Shown here piece after piece: positions 60,044-64,000 of a stretch of DNA of 64,000 nt. Origin of the DNA: Acanthaster planci (Eukaryota > Echinodermata > Asteroidea > Valvatida > Acanthasteridae); the NCBI RefSeq assembly GCF_001949145.1, contig NW_019091585.1:49045-113044 (forward strand), written 5' to 3'. The translations under genes were made by a program, and so were the position numbers. The notes beneath the pieces are model-generated. The model was not told where the DNA came from, searched no databases, and was given only the letters and a program-made list of their open reading frames with translations. The stretch's first letter is position 1. The number at the start of each line of letters is the position of its first letter.

Positions 60044-63000
60044 CATCAGTAATAATCTGCTTTTATCACCTCACCAACATCCATACGAGTATGGATCCCA
60101 AATGAAGAATGAAAGATTCTGTATGCGTGACAAACTCCTAATCGACATACTGTATTGAATCCAAAATGAAAAACAAGTCAAATAAAAAACACTTTTCCAC
60201 TGAATGAACACGATCAGTGGGAATAATTAATAATAATAATAAAAAACTGCAGAGGGCGCTCTTAACCCAGGTCTTTGATGAACTAGGTCCTTTTTTCTAT
60301 GAAACTGTCCCATTTTTATAAGCGCTGGGACTAAAGAGAGAATAATGTCGAAGCTGCGACGAGTCACAGCATAAATCAAACCTCACAGTCCTGGTAGAAA
60401 AGGAAAGATTCGTCTCTTGTCAACTCGCAATCGGCGGCACATTAGTTTTCTCCACGCAGCTGTGTAGCCGCCGAGTATGTTCACGGCTCCATTTCAGCCG
60501 CGGGAAATTAATCTGGAAGCGTTGCCCGCTCTCTGCAATTATCCCGATGACTTGGTGACGAGAGAAAAGGCGGTATCTTTTCCCCCTCCTCTTCAGTCTG
60601 CGCATGTCCAGTTCTTATCGGATAATTACAGGATCGTTCCTAAGTATTATTTACATGAGAGTCCAGCCTGAGTAACTAAATCTGTCCTGGAAAACAATGT
60701 TACAAAAGTCGGGAGGTTTTAATTAATTCGGTGCATTCTCGAGGGTACGTCTGGTGTTAAATCCAGGCAGATTGGTAATCTCCCCTTGCCTTTCAAAATA
60801 ACAGTTAAGCCTATTTTTGTTCCAAGATTTATTGCGTCTGGCGGAGCTCATTTCTTTGATCGAAACCTCCATTAAAATATTTAGAGCATTTATTCAATTG
60901 ATTATTCAATGAAATAACTTGTGCTTGCGTCCTTGAAGATGAATTTAAATCAACTTTGAGTGGTGTTTGTCAGTTACAGGAGAAACTACCGGGCTGGGAT
61001 TTGAGAGGAGCGGCTGGAGATACGCCTGCTGCCCAACTGCAAATTTGAAAACCAAGTACCCTGTCAAGTGTCCTCTTCAAAAATGTGAGATCCAAACACT
61101 ACTTCAACAAACTTGCAACATCGATACACCCAAGCACCTGGTCTCCGGTCCAGTTCTGTATCCTTGCAGAACATAGCTAGCGACAGGACAGCCCGTCTGA
61201 GCACACCATCAAATCTAGAGACTGTCTCAAGTCACGTCATATTTACACACGGAAGGTTGTCTTTGAAACACCTGCCAATTAGGAAACTACCCGCCGCATT
61301 GCCCAACACCCAACAAACCTCCACCCGACACACAACCCGTCCCAGATTTCCGGAAAAATCAATTATTACAGCTTTGTCGAGGGACCACTTGGGAATATTG
61401 CTTGCCTTGTTGCTGGCGCAAGGAATGGAAGGGGGGGGGGTTAAAAGCGAGACTTGAGTTTTCAGTATCCATTGCACAGGGCCGTATCCATTTCACGCCG
61501 GGCGCTGAATCAGTTTAATTGTGGGAGGTTTGCGCTGGGGAGATCGCTTCATATTTTCGGCAAGTGATGCTGCTCACGCGCCGGTTCGAGTTGACTCCTC
61601 GCGGGCTGGTTGGACATGATACCCCAGCTCGCTGCACCTACTCCCTCACTATCGAATGGAGACATTTCTTGAGAATGCTGATGAGTGGATGACGATGTTT
61701 GTGCAGAGATGAGAGAAAGGGGATAGATCTCGCGTATTGGGAGCTATCACTGTGCAGATGTTACATCCTAAGGTTGACGTATTACACTGATCCCACCGAC
61801 TCCCTATCCGGTTAGGGAATACAAGGTGGACGTGCTTCTATCAATACAACCGTGATTTCTGCATTCTTACAACTCATCTAATCTGTCACAGTCAGTCCAT
61901 TCAATAAACCGAAAGCGCACGACAGTCGGAATGACTTATTCAAAAGATTCGTCAACATTCGACATTGCGACGGGTATTTCAGTCCGCGAGAAAGTTTGTT
62001 GGGACAAGGATTTTCTGCACTTCAGCAGAGTCAGGTAGGATAAAAGGAAGGCAAAGATGAATGATGCAGCTTAATCAGCATGCATGTATCAACCTGGGGC
62101 GAAGCTACGACAGGAGGCTTTCTCTGCTCCCACGTTTCTCACCCGGGGCCCCCAACTGCCCAAAGCCGCCGCAGTCTCCCCCCTATAATTGCATCAAGAA
62201 ATTAACGACGGCCCAGATATTGAAATTCAAAACCTTAAAAGCATATTTTCTTGACCCTTCGCGGCTGAAATGGAAGCGTGTCCGCGGGCCTGCCCAGGGG
62301 CGTGCCGGTAAAATTGCAAACCTGGTTGCTCGGTGGCGTCTTGTGTGACGCTAGCCCATCATCCTCTCTTAAACTGGCTGCGGGTATTTCTTCTTTTTTT
62401 CTTTTTTCTTTTTTTTTTGAGTTTAGTTTTTCATCCATCCGACAACGCCGACGATGAGGCGGATTGATGCCGTGGGGCCTTGGCGGCACTCGGTCGACAG
62501 AGATAGTGGAGAAATGCTCCCGTCCCATCACCGGGCCTCCCCTTTTTTGCCTTTTCGGTACTCCTGCTCCGTTCGCTTCACTGACCACTTCGTAATTAAA
62601 GTGTAATATTCGAAATGCCAACAGTCTGGCTGACTTTGTCCACAAATGCGAAGTGACTATGTATGTTGGGGGAAAAGTGTTTTAGGCATAAGCGGGGGAA
62701 GTTAGGATGTGGAGGTAATATAATTGCATGGTGATGTTCCCCAGCGCTGCATATCAACATCGCCCTATGGTAGCACCACCAGCAAAGAATGTTATGCCAG
62801 ACTCATAAGGTATACCGGTAGTCAAACCTGCAGGATCTAGCAACAAAACGACAGGTACGATAAAGACTTAAAAAAAAAAAAACACAACAACAAATTGATA
62901 AAAGGTCATTAAGACAGGGAAATATTCTGCACATTGGAATAATCCACAGGATTGAGACTGAACGTTGGGCGTCCTTTTTTAAAATATAATTATGACGGAA

Positions 63001-63809
63001 TGTGCCTTGCAACGGGATGGCGTAGTTTAAAGACGTTTTCTATTAGCACTGAAGTATCATTTTGTCAGAAGAGTTGCTAGGAGCAGTCCCGTATCCAGCG
63101 GGATGGGGATTTGATTTTCTTGAAAAAAAAAGATTCTCTTAAGGATGACAATCCTTTGACAATAAAAACAAACCCTCATAATTATGCCCCCCCCCCCAAA
63201 AAAATGCTTCTGCATTGGAGAGAGGGGGTTGAAATGAACTTTTCATGACTGTCCATTACTTTTCTTTTACAGAGTATGAACTTGTCGGGGTCAAGTCTGT
63301 TATTCACTCGCGGAGCTGAGAGTATACCGAAAGTATGACTCTGACTCTGACTATTACCAGATTTTTTGAACGGGGCTGGGATTTAAGTGCTATTTTTTTC
63401 ACCTCATATACACAATTCACGGATGAGCTTGACCTAAATGGCTAATTAAAACTAAAATCAGACTCGCATATTGTCAAGATTTTCCGGAACCAGGGCCGAG
63501 CACTCCCACTGAAATGCTCACGGTGAACGTATCCGAAACTCTCTCGACGCCATAAGCATGCAAAGCCATGCCTGTGCATTTTGGTACGGTAGTGAAAAGG
63601 AACTTATTTACATCTGCCATCGGCAACCGGATGCAGGAGGGTATCAGAGTTGAGGAGTTATTTTGCTTGACAGTGTGAACCTGTGATAAGCCAGAACCAA
63701 CTTTCAGCAGTTTGCCTGCATAATTATGTTCAATGACATGGAGTACGTCGCCGGCAAGAGAAGGCAGAGAGTACACGACCGTGACCATGGTAATCAATAG
63801 AGAAATTAT

Positions 63810-63980
63810 AGGGCTATGTCTAAATTTAACTGAGCTACGGCTACGTCTATCAGCATGCCCACACATTTGGAACTGGCAAAGATCTAGACGTAACTCTAGA
63901 CATAAGATTCGGACGAGGCCATGGAGAAAACTACGGACTGAAGTTTTAGCTACGGAGCTAAGCCGAAGACATAGTCACCA
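63810..63980. mobile_element. Candidate MITE with CTATGTCT termini
   Basis: The left end GGGCTATGTCTAAATTTAAC and the reverse complement of the right end, GGTGACTATGTCTTCGGCTT, share CTATGTCT, and both continue into GCTACG-like sequence. The inside is rich in CTACGG/TAGACGTA words. The inverted repeats are imperfect and no target duplication is clear. Confidence 0.4.
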
Positions 63981-64000
63981 AACGAGCCGGTTTATTTTGG

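Larger units (their letters stand above)
48576..64000. other. Noncoding region upstream of KCTD
   Basis: About 15 kb with no recognisable protein. It may contain KCTD 5' UTR exons, promoters and enhancers. GC/CpG-richer islands stand out near 49980-50130, 54200-54440, 58330-58510 and 62430-62590. TAATTA-type homeodomain sites are visible, for instance at 60028-60043. Candidate MITEs lie at 57583-57713 and 63810-63980. The longest open frames (53900-54445, 54525-54965, 62235-62645, 63474-63866) carry no family motif. Confidence 0.5.

Noticed and set aside
62235-62645. 136-codon open frame on minus with a Lys-rich run
   Set aside because: The Lys run comes from an A/T tract; no domain is visible.
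63474-63866. 130-codon open frame on minus
   Set aside because: No motif; it overlaps the candidate MITE at the window end.

Overview
The window is animal genomic DNA. Genes are split into short exons with GT-AG introns, coding density is low, the intergenic regions are AT-rich, and there is a 512-base assembly gap at 24957-25468. Protein content (phosphorylase kinase beta subunit, cathepsin A-type serine carboxypeptidases, a KCTD1/KCTD15-type BTB protein), intron sizes and the dense palindrome TACATGTACATGTA suggest a marine invertebrate. An invertebrate deuterostome such as a sea star or other echinoderm, or a lancelet, is my best guess, but I cannot fix the species from sequence alone. There are no bacterial-type operons, CRISPR arrays or rRNA genes.

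Layout. (1) 700-3943, plus strand: the last four coding exons of a phosphorylase kinase beta-subunit (PHKB) gene, ending in a CaaX-type tail; the rest of the gene lies left of the window. (2) 7597-14739, plus strand: a complete nine-exon lysosomal serine carboxypeptidase (cathepsin A/CTSA family, peptidase S10) of about 462 residues. (3) 14740-24060: a 9.3 kb intergenic stretch with an AATTGG-rich degenerate repeat field and a 22-bp tandem repeat. (4) 24061-38821, minus strand: a second complete nine-exon CTSA paralogue of about 461 residues, tail-to-tail with the first and with the same intron positions and phases. The assembly gap falls in its last intron and removes no exon. Its introns hold a pogo/Tigger-like MITE, another inverted-repeat element, a GACTCGAGTC-rich repeat field and many TACATGTACATGTA palindromes. 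(5) 47767-48555, minus strand: the main coding exon of a KCTD1/KCTD15 orthologue, a BTB-domain developmental regulator. It sits alone in about 25 kb (38.9-64 kb) with no other recognisable protein, fewer TACATGTA palindromes and several GC/CpG-richer islands. That arrangement resembles the regulatory surroundings of a developmental gene.

Functionally, the two carboxypeptidases are probably lysosomal enzymes from an inverted duplication. Both keep the Ser-Asp-His triad, but they differ in the loop encoded by exon 7 and in one residue of the NGGPGC motif. PHKB and KCTD1/15 are unrelated neighbours. I saw no clear evidence of a wholly new biological system. The most interesting signals are the convergent paralogue pair, the isolated KCTD1/15 locus, and several small inverted-repeat elements, one of them a perfect 18-bp hairpin flanked by 9-bp direct repeats.
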